A stretch of DNA of 50,601 bases from Streptomyces viridiviolaceus (GCF_014650995.1 NZ_BMWA01000042.1:1-50601); one strand, 5' to 3'; counted from the stretch's first letter, positions 31,367-40,156 are shown. A program made the numbers and translations. The notes: generated by a model from the sequence alone, not told the origin.

Positions 31367-32248
31367 TCATGCGGCTGCGCGTTGCGGCACCACCGCGACG
31401 GGGCAGTCGGCATGCTGGAGCGCGGCGTGCGCCACACGGCCGAGGGGCAGCGCAAGCGGCCCGTGGCGTCGCGAGGCACCGACGACGAGCAGGTCGGCCG
31501 TGGCCGCGTGGGTGAGCAGGACGTGGTGGGCCGGGCCCTCGGCGGTGACACGGTGCACCGGTACGTCAGGGTGTTCGTGCTCCGGGGCGCGCAGGACGTC
31601 GTCGAGCAGGGCTGCTGCCCGCTCCTCGTGGTGGTGGGCGGTGTCACCGGCGAGCAGCGGATGCGCGAGGGTCCTGTGGGCGGGCCGGCGCCAGGCGCGT
31701 ACGGCGTCCAGCGCGCAGTGCCGTGCTTCGGCCTCGCGGAACGCGAACCGTATCGCCTTCGCGCTGGTCGCTGCCTCGCCCACGCCGACCACGATGCGGC
31801 CGTTGGCTCCCCGCCGGTTGTGCGGGCTGCCCCGTACGACGACCACCGGGCCCACGGCATGGGTCGCCAGGGAGTGGCTGACCGAGCCCAGCAGCGCGCC
31901 CCTGATCGGTCCTCTGCCCCGGCACCCGGTCACGACGGCGGCGGCGCGGCCCGACTCCCGCAGCAGCGCCGCCTCGGGGTCGTCGGGAACGATGTCGACG
32001 GTGACCTGCACGTCCGGGTTCCGCTGCCGAGCCCGTTCGGCGGCGCGGTCGACGATCTCCTGCGCGAGGACGTGCTCGGAGGGAAGCTCGGCCGCCTGCG
32101 CGAAGACGGGGCCTTCGTAGCGTTCCCATAGGGAGGCGTGGACGATGCGCAGCGGCAGTCCGTGCAGGGCCGCCTCGTCCGTCGCCCAGTCGGCCGCCCA
32201 GAGGCCGGGCTCCGATCCGTCGACACCCACGACCAGCGACAGCGTCAT
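31367..32248 (-). CDS. Universal stress protein with two UspA domains
   Basis: A 293-residue tandem UspA protein. Domain 1 (about 1-140) starts LSLVVGVDGSEPGLWAADWA and ends with TGCRGRGPIRGALLGSVS, a proper G-x2-G-x9-GS nucleotide loop. Domain 2 (about 148-290) starts GRIVVGVGEAATSAKAIRFA, but its loop reads GASRRHGPLALPLGRVAHAAL and lacks the regular Gly spacing and final Ser, so it may not bind ATP. Such proteins act in dormancy and redox or starvation stress in actinobacteria. The ATG at 32248 follows GGTGGGA. The gene is convergent with the catabolic cluster, 30 bases from its last frame. Confidence 0.9.
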   Translation of the reverse strand: MTLSLVVGVDGSEPGLWAADWATDEAALHGLPLRIVHASLWERYEGPVFAQAAELPSEHVLAQEIVDRAAERARQRNPDVQVTVDIVPDDPEAALLRESGRAAAVVTGCRGRGPIRGALLGSVSHSLATHAVGPVVVVRGSPHNRRGANGRIVVGVGEAATSAKAIRFAFREAEARHCALDAVRAWRRPAHRTLAHPLLAGDTAHHHEERAAALLDDVLRAPEHEHPDVPVHRVTAEGPAHHVLLTHAATADLLVVGASRRHGPLALPLGRVAHAALQHADCPVAVVPQRAAA

Positions 32249-32366
32249 GGATCCCACCGCCTTCAGCGCAGCCCAGGACGACGCCTTCATTCTCCCGCGG
32301 CTGCCGGCCCTCCGTGAGGTCGGGCTGCGGGGCGGGAGCGGCAGGAACGCGGGCTCGTCCCCGTCC

Positions 32367-33509
32367 TCATGGACGCAGGCGCGGGGCTCCTGCGAGACGG
32401 GTGAGGAAGGGCCCCGCGACGGCGAGGATGAAGACGTACGCGGTGACGAGGGGGGCGAGGTCTCCGTGCACGGTCCCGACCAGGCCGATGACGACGATGG
32501 AGAACTCGCCGCGCACCATGAGCGTCGTGCCCGCCCGCAGCTGACCGCGGCGCCCGACGTGGTCCCGCGCCGCCGCGTAACGGCCGGTGACCAGTTTGGT
32601 CGCGGCGGTGACCGCGGCGAGCGCGAAGGCGGCGGGAAGGAGCGGCACGAGGTCGTCCGGGCCGACCGACAGTCCGATGGCGAGGAAGAAGACGGCGGAG
32701 AAGAGGTCCCGCAGGGGGCCGAGCACCGCGCGGGCCCGGGCGGCGGTCTCACCGGTGAGGGAGAGTCCGACGAGAAAGGCTCCCACCGCCGCCGAGACGT
32801 GGACCAGCTCGGCGAGCGCCGCGACGCTCAGGGTCAGGCCGAGCACCCTGAGCATGAGTTGTTCGTCGTCGGGGTGCGACAGCAGCCGGCCGAGGTGGTG
32901 CCCCCACCGGTAGGAGGCGACGAAGGCCGCCAGCACCGTGCCGACCGCAACCAGGACACCGAGGGCGGCCTGCCACCAGGGACCGCCGGCGGCCAGGACC
33001 GCCAGCAGGGGGAGGTAGGCGGCCATGGCGATGTCCTCCATCACCAGGACGGAGAGGATGGCGGGCGTCTCCCGGTTGCCCAGCCGCCGCAGGTCGGCGA
33101 GGAGCCGGGCGACCATTCCCGACGAGGAGACATAGGTGGCGCCCGCGAGGGCCAGGATGCCGATGGCGTCCAGGCCGAGAAGCCATCCGCCGACGGCGCC
33201 CGGCACGGCGTTGAGAACCAGGTCGACGACGGAGGAGGGCAGGTGCCGGCGCAGGCTGCCGGTGAACTCGGCCAGGGAGAACTGCAGGCCGAGCGTGAGC
33301 AGAAGCAGGACCACGCCGATGGCCGCGCCGGTCTCGACGAACGCACCGGCGGCCGGCACCGGGGCGATTCCTCCCTCGCCGAGGGCCAGTCCGGCGAGCA
33401 GGTAGAGCGGGACCGGCGAGAGCGTCAGGCGCCGTGCCGCGGCGCCGAGCACGCTGAGCGCGGTGAGGATGAGCCCGAGCTCCAGCAGCAGGGTGATGGG
33501 ATCGCGCAC
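32367..33509 (-). CDS. Cation:proton antiporter, CPA2 family (KhtU-like)
   Basis: A 380-residue integral membrane protein with about eleven to twelve helices, for example ITLLLELGLILTALSVLG, ETGAAIGVVLLLLTLGLQF and VFFLAIGLSVGPDDLVPLLP. The LTLGLQFSL and VLVMEDIAMAAYLPLL stretches, the latter with the ion-binding Asp, are typical of KefB/KhtU antiporters. It lacks a fused C-terminal nucleotide-binding domain; the regulatory part is encoded separately just upstream (33513-33992). The GTG start is three bases after that stop. It should export K+ or another monovalent cation in exchange for protons. Confidence 0.9.
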   Translation of the reverse strand: MRDPITLLLELGLILTALSVLGAAARRLTLSPVPLYLLAGLALGEGGIAPVPAAGAFVETGAAIGVVLLLLTLGLQFSLAEFTGSLRRHLPSSVVDLVLNAVPGAVGGWLLGLDAIGILALAGATYVSSSGMVARLLADLRRLGNRETPAILSVLVMEDIAMAAYLPLLAVLAAGGPWWQAALGVLVAVGTVLAAFVASYRWGHHLGRLLSHPDDEQLMLRVLGLTLSVAALAELVHVSAAVGAFLVGLSLTGETAARARAVLGPLRDLFSAVFFLAIGLSVGPDDLVPLLPAAFALAAVTAATKLVTGRYAAARDHVGRRGQLRAGTTLMVRGEFSIVVIGLVGTVHGDLAPLVTAYVFILAVAGPFLTRLAGAPRLRP

Positions 33510-33512
33510 CCC

Positions 33513-33992
33513 TCAGCCCTGGATGATCCGGTCCACGCCGGCGATCCCCTCACGGGTTCCGATCACGACCAGCACATCACCGGCCCGGAGCACCTCTTCC
33601 GGCTTCGGCGACGCGATCACGCCATCGCCCCGGACGATCGCCACGATGGAGGCGCCCGTGCGGGACCGGGCTCTGGTGCTGCCCAGCGGCTGACCGGCGT
33701 AGGGGCTGGCGGAGCGGACCTCGACCTGCCCCGACAGCAGCCCGGGCACCTCCTTGGTGAGGTCCGCGAAGCGTTCGGCGATCCGCGGAGCGCCCAGGAT
33801 CTCGGCCACCGCGTCGGCCTCCTCGCTGTTGAGACGCACGACGGGCCGGCTCGTGTCCGGGTCGCCGCTGTCGTAGACGACCAGGTCGAAAACGCCGGTG
33901 CGCTCCGCGACGATGCCGACCACGTCGCCCTCGTGGTTGGTGAACTCGTACCGGAGCCCCACCCCTGGCAGGAGTACCTCGGTGACGTCCAT
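33513..33992 (-). CDS. Antiporter regulatory subunit with RCK/TrkA-C domain (KhtT-like)
   Basis: A 159-residue soluble protein. The N-terminal half (VTEVLLPGVGLRYEFTNHEGD) is typical of KhtT subunits, and residues 75-159 form a TrkA-C domain (VEVRSASPYAGQPLGSTRAR, VIASPKPEEVLRAGDVLVVIGT). In KhtTU of Bacillus this subunit gates the antiporter in response to cyclic di-AMP and cations. The next gene is the antiporter with a three-base gap, so they form one operon. The start ATG at 33992 is taken as given by family length. Confidence 0.9.
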   Translation of the reverse strand: MDVTEVLLPGVGLRYEFTNHEGDVVGIVAERTGVFDLVVYDSGDPDTSRPVVRLNSEEADAVAEILGAPRIAERFADLTKEVPGLLSGQVEVRSASPYAGQPLGSTRARSRTGASIVAIVRGDGVIASPKPEEVLRAGDVLVVIGTREGIAGVDRIIQG

Positions 33993-34194
33993 GCGCTCAT
34001 CATCACCGGAGTCCGCGGTCCGGCGGGGAACGCGGGGACTCCGCGGCCAGGCGTGTCACCGCCGCGGCTCGGAGGTCGCCTCGCCAGGCGCAGCCGTCGG
34101 GCGTCTCCCGGCCCGCACGAGGCTGCGGGGGCACCGCGGTGCACCGCGTCCGTCGTAGGCTGAAGCGCTCGCACGTGACGGACAGGAGGCCGAG

Positions 34195-34875
34195 GTGGCC
34201 GAGACGACGCCCACCGGGACGAGGGTCGCCGAGGTGATGGCCGAGCTGGCCGGGCTCGAGGATCCGAAGGCCCGGAAGGTGAACGAGAAGCACGGTGACG
34301 ATCACGGTGTGAACCTCAGCAAGCTGCGCGCTCTCGCCAAGCGGCTGAAGACCCAGCACGAACTCGCCTGCCGGCTCTGGGAGACGGGCGACACCGCGGC
34401 GAGACTGCTGGCCGTCCTGGTGTGCCGCCCGAAGGCGTTCGAGCGTGACGAGCTGGACGTCATGGTGCGCGAGGCGCGCACACCCAAGGTGCACGACTGG
34501 CTCGTGAACTACGTGGTGAAGAAGAACCCGCACTCCGAGGAGCTGCGCGTGGCCTGGTCCGCCGATCCGGATCCCGTGGTCGCCAGTGCCGGCTGGGCGC
34601 TGACCACCGAACGCGTGGCGAAGAAGCCCGAGGGCCTCGACCTCGCGGGACTGCTCGACGTCATCGAAGCGGAGATGAAGGACGCCCCGGACCGCCTGCA
34701 GTGGGCGATGAACCACTGCCTGGCTCAGATCGGGATCGAGCACGCCGAGCACCGCAGCCGTGCGATCGGCATCGGTGAGCGCCTGGAGGTGCTCAAGGAC
34801 TACCCGACCTCCCCGGGCTGCACGTCTCCGTTCGCTCCCACCTGGATCACCGAGATGGTGCGCCGTGCCCGGTGA
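34195..34875 (+). CDS. DNA alkylation repair protein (AlkD-like HEAT-repeat family)
   Basis: A 226-residue, mostly helical protein of the actinobacterial DNA-alkylation-repair group. Typical blocks are NLSKLRALAKRLKTQHELACRLWETG, VHDWLVNYVVKK and LQWAMNHCLAQIGIEHAEHRSRA. Relatives have HEAT-like repeats and excise alkylated bases without flipping them; some have lost glycosylase activity, so repair activity here is inference. The GTG at 34195 has AGGAGG five bases before it. It is a single-gene unit between the antiporter operon and a phosphoesterase gene. Confidence 0.85.
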   Translation: MAETTPTGTRVAEVMAELAGLEDPKARKVNEKHGDDHGVNLSKLRALAKRLKTQHELACRLWETGDTAARLLAVLVCRPKAFERDELDVMVREARTPKVHDWLVNYVVKKNPHSEELRVAWSADPDPVVASAGWALTTERVAKKPEGLDLAGLLDVIEAEMKDAPDRLQWAMNHCLAQIGIEHAEHRSRAIGIGERLEVLKDYPTSPGCTSPFAPTWITEMVRRAR

Positions 34876-34948
34876 ACCGGCCCGTGGGAAGGCGCCCGTG
34901 GGAATGCGTTCATCCGCCGGTCGGATCGCCACCTCCCTCCGGTCGTCA

Positions 34949-34978
34949 TTGATCTCATATACATAACGGGTCTAGTCC
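34949..34978 (+). promoter_or_regulatory. Candidate promoter of the metallophosphoesterase gene
   Basis: TTGATC (34949-34954) and TAGTCC (34973-34978) are separated by 18 bp in an A/T-rich patch unusual for this window. Transcription would begin near 34985, about 54 bases before the GTG start. Confidence 0.45.
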
Positions 34979-34992
34979 AAGCATGCGATGGT

Positions 34993-35016
34993 CCGGAGTC
35001 GGAGGCCGACCTCCGG
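34993..35016 (+). promoter_or_regulatory. 5' UTR hairpin before the metallophosphoesterase gene
   Basis: CCGGAG and TCGG pair with CCGA and CTCCGG through a single bulged C, making a ten-pair stem with an AGG loop. It ends 22 bases before the GTG at 35039 and just before the GGAAGGA ribosome site. It could stabilise the message or limit ribosome access. Confidence 0.4.
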
Positions 35017-35038
35017 AGCACCGCAGGAAGGAACGCCC

Positions 35039-36055
35039 GTGGATCGCAGATCTGTCCTGACCACCGCCGGAGCCGGTGCCGTGGGGCTGTGTGGCCTGAC
35101 CCCGCTGCCCGCGCACGCGGTCGGCTCCGGCCGCCGGGGCAAGCCGGTCACCACCTTCAACGTCATCAGCGACATCCAGGGCGACCTCCGGGACCTCGGA
35201 GTCGCGCTGGAGGACATGAAGTCCGTCAACCCGGGCAGCTCGGGCATCGCGGTCGCCGGTGACATCACCCCGCGCGGCTACGACTTCGAGTACGCGGCGG
35301 TGACCGCGGAGTTCGCCAGGCACACCCACCCCGGGACGGTGGCCTGGGCGATCGGCAACCACGAGTTCTACGTGCCGAAGTACGCCGATCCGTCGACACT
35401 CGCCCAGGAGACCTGGCCGAACGGCACGACCGAGGACTCCCTGTTCCGGAGCTTCTACAGGTTCGCCGGCCGGAACACGGTCCAGGCCGAGCACTCCTTC
35501 GGTGGCATCCCGGTCCTGAGCATCGGCACCGAGAAGTACATGCACTACCACGACCCGAAGCTGTGGGACGAGGTGTGGCTGAGCGATGCGCAGTTCGCCT
35601 GGCTGGAGGACCGCCTGGCGTACTGGGCGCTCCGGCGCAAGCCGGTCATGGTGATCACCCACCACCCGCTGCCCGACACGGTCTCCGGCAGCCACAACAC
35701 GCTCTACTCCCGCGACTACCTCCAGGCGGACCGTCTCCTGGGCATCCTCGGCCGCCACCGCGACGTGTTCCTCTTCTGCGGCCACACACACTGGGATCTC
35801 GCCCTGTCCGACTGGTTCGTACGCCGGGTCGTCCCCGGCACCGCCAACCTCGACGGCTTCCCCGTGTTCAACACGGGCGCGGTGCAGACCGGTTTCCGCG
35901 ACGACGGCAGCGGCGGCGAGGTCACCGTTCCCGGCACGTTCAACCAGGGACTCCAGGTGGAGGTGTTCCGGGACCGAGTGGTCGTGAAGGCGCGGGACTT
36001 CGCGAAGGGAGAGTGGCTGAAACAGGTGACCGTGCCGCTGGCGACCCGCATGTGA
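35039..36055 (+). CDS. Secreted metallophosphoesterase (calcineurin-like) with probable Tat signal
   Basis: A 338-residue protein. The N-terminus VDRRSVLTTAGAGAVGLCG with AHA as cleavage site looks like a twin-arginine signal. The calcineurin-like fold follows: VISDIQGDL (Asp-x-Gln rather than the common Asp-x-His), VAGDITPRG, GNHEFY, ITHHPLP and CGHTHWD provide the two-metal centre. The family cleaves phosphomono- or diesters. Export by Tat would suit a metalloenzyme folded before secretion. The GTG at 35039 follows GGAAGGA; the open frame to 34988 lies in the untranslated leader. It is convergent with the interrupted TPR-like gene. Confidence 0.88.
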   Translation: MDRRSVLTTAGAGAVGLCGLTPLPAHAVGSGRRGKPVTTFNVISDIQGDLRDLGVALEDMKSVNPGSSGIAVAGDITPRGYDFEYAAVTAEFARHTHPGTVAWAIGNHEFYVPKYADPSTLAQETWPNGTTEDSLFRSFYRFAGRNTVQAEHSFGGIPVLSIGTEKYMHYHDPKLWDEVWLSDAQFAWLEDRLAYWALRRKPVMVITHHPLPDTVSGSHNTLYSRDYLQADRLLGILGRHRDVFLFCGHTHWDLALSDWFVRRVVPGTANLDGFPVFNTGAVQTGFRDDGSGGEVTVPGTFNQGLQVEVFRDRVVVKARDFAKGEWLKQVTVPLATRM

Positions 36056-36102
36056 CCGCGGCGGTACCGCGCCGGACGTGTGCGGCCGCGGGACGTGGAC
36101 GG

Positions 36103-37320
36103 TCAGCGGCGGGAGCGCCTGCGGGTGATCAGCCAGGTGCCACCGATGATGAGCAGGGCGAAGACGGCCAGCCCTGCGCCCAGGGCCGTGAGCAGCCACA
36201 GCCGCTCGCGCAGCTTCAGGGTGCCGCTGAGGGTGATCTGGAGTGAGCCCACCGCGAAGGCGATCGCCGAGGTGAACACGGCGACGAGTTCGACCGCCCG
36301 TACGGAGGAGCGGTGCATGGCCTGCTCCAGGTCGGCGTTGGCGGCGTCCTGGCGCCGCCAGCGGGCCTCGTGCTCCGCCTCGCGCGCCGCCCGCAGCCGG
36401 GCCTCCTGGATGGCGTCGCGCTTGACGAGGTACTGCTCCAGGAGCAGTTCGCGGCTGAAGGTCCCCTGGCGGGCGAGCATGGCCAGAGCGGCATCGACGT
36501 GAGCGAGGGCCTCGTCGTGGTCGGCGCACAGGTGGTGGGCGGTCGCGAGGCGGAAGCGGAACATGTGGTCGTCGGGGTGGCTGTCCACGGCCTCCTGCGC
36601 GAGCCGGCGCAGGAGGTCGCCCTGGCCGTCGAAGGGCACGGAGAACGCCAGCCCGTTCAGGCACACGTCCACCACATGCCGCGAGCGGTGCGGGGCCGTC
36701 CATGCCCGGTCGAGGAGTTCGCGTGCGTGTTCCGCGGTCAGGACGCGGCTGCCGAACGCCGCGAACGAGCGCAGTGCGAGGACCACGGGCTCGTCGCGGT
36801 GGGGGCCGGCTGCCGCGGCGAGGGCGGAGGTGGTGAGGACCGCGTTCAGGTCGTCGAAGGCGAAGTTGGCGCGCAGCTTTCCCGCGTGGTAGAGCAGCAT
36901 GGTCAGGGCCAGATCCGCGGCCCCGGGGACTCCGGCGATCCCTCTGGCCGCCTCGTCGAGCTGCTAGCGGGTCTCCAGGTGGGACCGGTTGATGAAGCCG
37001 TTGCCCAGGGCCCACTGTTCCCGCACGGCGGAGCGGCACCCGGCGGCGGTGTGCGCGGCGATCCAGCGTGCGCAGGCCAGGGCGGTGTCCGAGGACGGAC
37101 TGTCGGCGAATCGCTGCCGCCAGTAGCGGTCGGCGCAGACGAAGAACGGATCGGTCGCGAAGTTTGCGGAACTGACCTCGAAGTCGGGTTCCTGGCCGCT
37201 CCGGTGCAACCGGAGGGCAGCCTCCTCGGCGATGCGCCCCAGGTCGGCGGCATCGGCACCCACGGCCGCTGCCAGCCGGACCCGGATCTGCTCATGCACC
37301 CGCGCGGCCGACGTGTCCAT
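36103..37320 (-). pseudogene. TPR-like membrane-anchored protein gene split by an in-frame amber codon
   Basis: An ATG at 37320 opens a frame that runs as one reading frame to the stop at 36103, broken only by TAG at 36964-36966. Before the stop it encodes 118 residues (MDTSAARVHEQIRVRLAAAVG to NRSHLETR). After it the same frame continues at once with QLDEAARGIAGVPGAADLAL and about 286 more residues. The second part contains helical repeat-like segments and two C-terminal membrane helices (AVELVAVFTSAIAFAVG, LWLLTALGAGLAVFALLII). TAG sits next to CAG and is one C-to-T change from CAG, so a nonsense mutation or a sequencing error is likely. Re-initiation at the ATG at 36900 could make the C-terminal part. 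I do not know the function. Confidence 0.75.
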
Positions 37321-37472
37321 CGCTCCCCCATGCGTGATCGTTGTGCCCGCGGAAGACCCTACAGGGGGTGCGATGTGGTACTCAGAGAGGGACCGGGCGC
37401 CTTCCGGACCGTCAAGTGGTGTCGAACGGTGTCCGGTCGGCGTCTCGCTCCCCGGACACACACCCCGCCGGC

Positions 37473-37506
37473 CCGGTCGCGCCGACCGGCCCGGACCACC
37501 GGTCCG
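37473..37506 (-). terminator. Two adjacent hairpins after pcaJ
   Basis: CCGGTCG-CGC-CGACCGG (37473-37489) and CGGACC-ACC-GGTCCG (37492-37506) are perfect short stems lying 26-59 bases beyond the pcaJ stop in the direction of its transcription. Two stacked hairpins with tight loops make a likely terminator. Confidence 0.5.
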
Positions 37507-37531
37507 TTGCCGCCTCGCTCACTGCGTGAGG

Positions 37532-38206
37532 TCAGTCCCGGGCGGGCAGCAGCGGAAGGTCCAGGCGGCCCGCGAGTTCGTCGACGGTGGTGCCGAAGGT
37601 CTCCCGGACCATGACGCCCTGCGGGGTGATGTCGAAAACGGCGAGGTCGGTGTAGACGCGGTCGACGCAGCCCAGCCCGGTCAGGGGGTAGGTGCAGCGG
37701 GGAACCAGCTTGGGAGCGCCGGTCCTGGTGAACAGCGTCATCGTGACGAAGACCTTCTTGGCCCCGATCGCCAGGTCCATGGCTCCGCCGACGGCGGGGA
37801 TGGCGTCCGGTGCGCCGGTGTGCCAGTTGGCGAGGTCACCCGCTGCGGAGACCTGGAAGGCGCCCAGGACGCAGATGTCCAGGTGACCGCCGCGCATCAT
37901 GGCGAAGGAGTCGGCGTGGTGGAAGTACGCCGCCCCTGGCAGCTCGGTCACCGGGACCTTGCCGGCGTTCGTGAGATCCGGGTCGATCGCGTCGCCGTGG
38001 GCGGCGGGGCCCATGTTGAGCATGCCGTTCTCGGTGTGCAGCACCACGCCGGAGTCGGCCGGCAGGTGGTCGGCGACGAGTGTCGGCCGGCCGATGCCGA
38101 GGTTGACGAAGGCGCCGTGGGGGATGTCCCGGGCCAAGACAGCGGCGACGTCGTGCTTGCTCAGTGGCCGGCGCTCGTCGTGCGCGCGGGGTCGGTCGGG
38201 GTTCAT
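37532..38206 (-). CDS. pcaJ: 3-oxoadipate CoA-transferase beta subunit
   Basis: A 224-residue class I CoA-transferase beta subunit. The catalytic Glu59 is in VVLHTENGMLNMGP, preceded by FVNLGIGRPTLVADHL and followed by MRGGHLDICVLGAFQVS. With the alpha subunit it moves CoA from succinyl-CoA to beta-ketoadipate. The adjacent thiolase gene favours PcaJ over acetoacetate-specific ScoB. The start ATG overlaps the alpha-subunit stop by ATGA. It is the last gene of the operon. Confidence 0.88.
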   Translation of the reverse strand: MNPDRPRAHDERRPLSKHDVAAVLARDIPHGAFVNLGIGRPTLVADHLPADSGVVLHTENGMLNMGPAAHGDAIDPDLTNAGKVPVTELPGAAYFHHADSFAMMRGGHLDICVLGAFQVSAAGDLANWHTGAPDAIPAVGGAMDLAIGAKKVFVTMTLFTRTGAPKLVPRCTYPLTGLGCVDRVYTDLAVFDITPQGVMVRETFGTTVDELAGRLDLPLLPARD

Positions 38207-38871
38207 GCGCTTGCCTCCTGCACCACGCGGTCGACATAGATGCTCGGCGTCACCACGGTCTCCGGGTCGAGCGTGCCGGTGTCGACGACTTCGCGGACCT
38301 GTGCGATCACGGTGGTCGCGGCGGTGGCCATGACCGGTCCGAAGTTGCGGGCGGTCTTGCGGTAGACGAGGTTGCCCATGCGGTCGGCCCGGTGGGCGCC
38401 GATCAGCGCGACATCGCCCTTGATCGGGTACTCCAGCACGTGGACGCGGCCGTCGATGACGCGGGTCTCCTTGCCCTCGGCCAGCAGGGTGCCGGCTCCG
38501 GTGGGGCAGAAGAAGGCTCCGATGCCGGCCCCGGCCGCCCTGATCCGCTCGGCGAGGTTGCCCTGCGGTACGACTTCCAGCTCGACCCTGCCGGCCCGGT
38601 ACAGCTCGTCGAAGACGTAGGAGTCGGCCTGCCGGGGGAAGGAACAGACGACCTTGCGGACCCGCCCCTTCGCCAGGAGCGCCGCGAGACCGGTGTCGCC
38701 GTTGCCGGCGTTGTTGGACACGACGGTCAGGTCCTTGGCGCCCTGGCGGATGAGCGCGTCGATCAGATCGACCGGCATGCCGGCCATCCCGAAGCCCCCG
38801 ACGAGGACTGTGGAGCCGTCCTGGATCCCGGCGACCGCCTCGTCGGCGTGGGCGCACAGCCGCGCGGTCAT
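38203..38871 (-). CDS. pcaI: 3-oxoadipate CoA-transferase alpha subunit
   Basis: A 222-residue class I CoA-transferase alpha subunit with the glycine-rich start DGSTVLVGGFGMAGMP, LTVVSNNAGNGDTGLAALL and FFCPTGAGTLLAEGKE. It forms a heteromer with the product of the next gene. Both junctions, with the thiolase upstream and the beta subunit downstream, are ATGA overlaps. The operon order thiolase-alpha-beta is consistent with a catabolic pca unit. Confidence 0.9.
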   Translation of the reverse strand: MTARLCAHADEAVAGIQDGSTVLVGGFGMAGMPVDLIDALIRQGAKDLTVVSNNAGNGDTGLAALLAKGRVRKVVCSFPRQADSYVFDELYRAGRVELEVVPQGNLAERIRAAGAGIGAFFCPTGAGTLLAEGKETRVIDGRVHVLEYPIKGDVALIGAHRADRMGNLVYRKTARNFGPVMATAATTVIAQVREVVDTGTLDPETVVTPSIYVDRVVQEASA

Positions 38872-40073
38872 CGGTGCGCCCCCGTGACGTTCTCCAGCAC
38901 CACGGCGAGGGCCTGGCCGACGCCGATGCACATCGCGGCGACGCCCCACCGGTCGCCGGACTCCTTCAGCCGGTGGGCCAGGGTGCCCAGAAGCCTGCCG
39001 CCGGAGGCGCCCAGCGGGTGGCCCAGCGCGATGGCCCCGCCCTTGGTGTTGACCGTGTCCGGGTCGATCTTCCAGGCGTCCACACAGGCCAGCGCCTGCA
39101 CGGCGTACGCCTCGTTGAGTTCGACCGCGGAGACATCGGACCAGGTGATGCCCGCGCTCCTCAGGGCCCGGTTCACCGCCTCCACCGGCGCGAAGCCGAA
39201 CATCTGCGGGTCCAGCGCGAACACGCCACGCCCGGCGATGCGGGCCAGCGGATCGGTGCCGATGCGTGCCGCGGCGGCCTGCGAGCCCAGGAGCACGGCC
39301 GAGGCGCCGTCGCTCAGCGGCGAGGCATTACCCGCCGTGATCACGCCGTCGGGGCGGAACGCCGGCTTGAGCGCGGCGAGCTTGTCGATCGTGGATCCGG
39401 GCCTGATGCCCTCGTCCCGAGCCAGCGTGCCCCCCTTGCCGTCCACCGCCACCGGCACCACCAGGTCGTCGTAGAAGCCGGCGTCCCACGCCGCGTCGGC
39501 GAGGGCGTGGGAGCGGACGGCGAACTCGTCCTGTCGCTGCCGCGGGATGGGGAACCGTTCGGCGAGCTGCTCGTTGGCCTCGCCCAGGGAGACCGTCCAT
39601 TCCTTGGGCATCCGTTCGTTGACGAGCCGCCACCCCAAAGTGGTGGAGACGGCCGTCACGTTCCCGGCGGGGTAGGCGCGATCGGGCTTGGGCAGCACCC
39701 ACGGAGCCCGGCTCATCGACTCCACACCGCCGGTCATCACGATGTCCGCGTCGCCGGTCTCGATGGCTCGCGAGGCGATGATCGCCGCGTCCAGGGAGGA
39801 CCCGCACAGCCGGTTCACGGTCGTGGCGGGAACCGAGGTGGGCAGTCCGGCCAGGAGGACGGCCATCCGGCCCACATTGCGGTTGTCCTCGCCGGCGCCG
39901 TTGACGTTCCCCCAGACGACATCGCCGATCTCGCCCGGATCGAACGCCGGCACCTTGGCCAGGACGCCGCGCATGGCGAGCGCCGCGAGGTCGTCCGGCC
40001 GTACACCGGCGAGGGCACCGGAGAACCGTCCGAAGGGGGTTCTTGCTGCTGCATACACGTAACTGTCGGTCAC
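38868..40073 (-). CDS. pcaF: Beta-ketoadipyl-CoA thiolase
   Basis: A 401-residue thiolase of normal length. Active-site residues are Cys90 in VNRLCGSSLDA, His352 in ALGHPLGASGGR and Cys382 in AMCIGVGQ. The N-terminus VYAAARTPFGRFSGAL and GEDNRNVGRMAVLLAGLP resemble PcaF/PaaJ, which split beta-ketoadipyl-CoA into succinyl-CoA and acetyl-CoA. The start is a GTG at 40073 without an obvious ribosome site. Linkage to pcaIJ makes a general acetyl-CoA acetyltransferase less likely. The divergent LysR gene is its probable activator. Confidence 0.88.
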   Translation of the reverse strand: MTDSYVYAAARTPFGRFSGALAGVRPDDLAALAMRGVLAKVPAFDPGEIGDVVWGNVNGAGEDNRNVGRMAVLLAGLPTSVPATTVNRLCGSSLDAAIIASRAIETGDADIVMTGGVESMSRAPWVLPKPDRAYPAGNVTAVSTTLGWRLVNERMPKEWTVSLGEANEQLAERFPIPRQRQDEFAVRSHALADAAWDAGFYDDLVVPVAVDGKGGTLARDEGIRPGSTIDKLAALKPAFRPDGVITAGNASPLSDGASAVLLGSQAAAARIGTDPLARIAGRGVFALDPQMFGFAPVEAVNRALRSAGITWSDVSAVELNEAYAVQALACVDAWKIDPDTVNTKGGAIALGHPLGASGGRLLGTLAHRLKESGDRWGVAAMCIGVGQALAVVLENVTGAHR

Positions 40074-40130
40074 GACTTCACGGTAGGGGCGGGAGCTTCA
40101 TCGTGTCCAAGACTCAGTTCTTCTCCATTG

Positions 40131-40145
40131 ATAAGGGAGCTTTAT
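40131..40145. promoter_or_regulatory. Candidate LysR site between pcaF and the LysR gene
   Basis: ATAA-N7-TTAT forms an interrupted palindrome of the T-N11-A class in the 83-bp gap between the divergent genes. The surrounding 35 bases are strikingly A/T-rich for this genome. Its centre lies 19 bases before the LysR start codon, fitting autoregulation plus activation of pcaFIJ. Confidence 0.5.
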
Positions 40146-40156
40146 AAGATTGCCCC

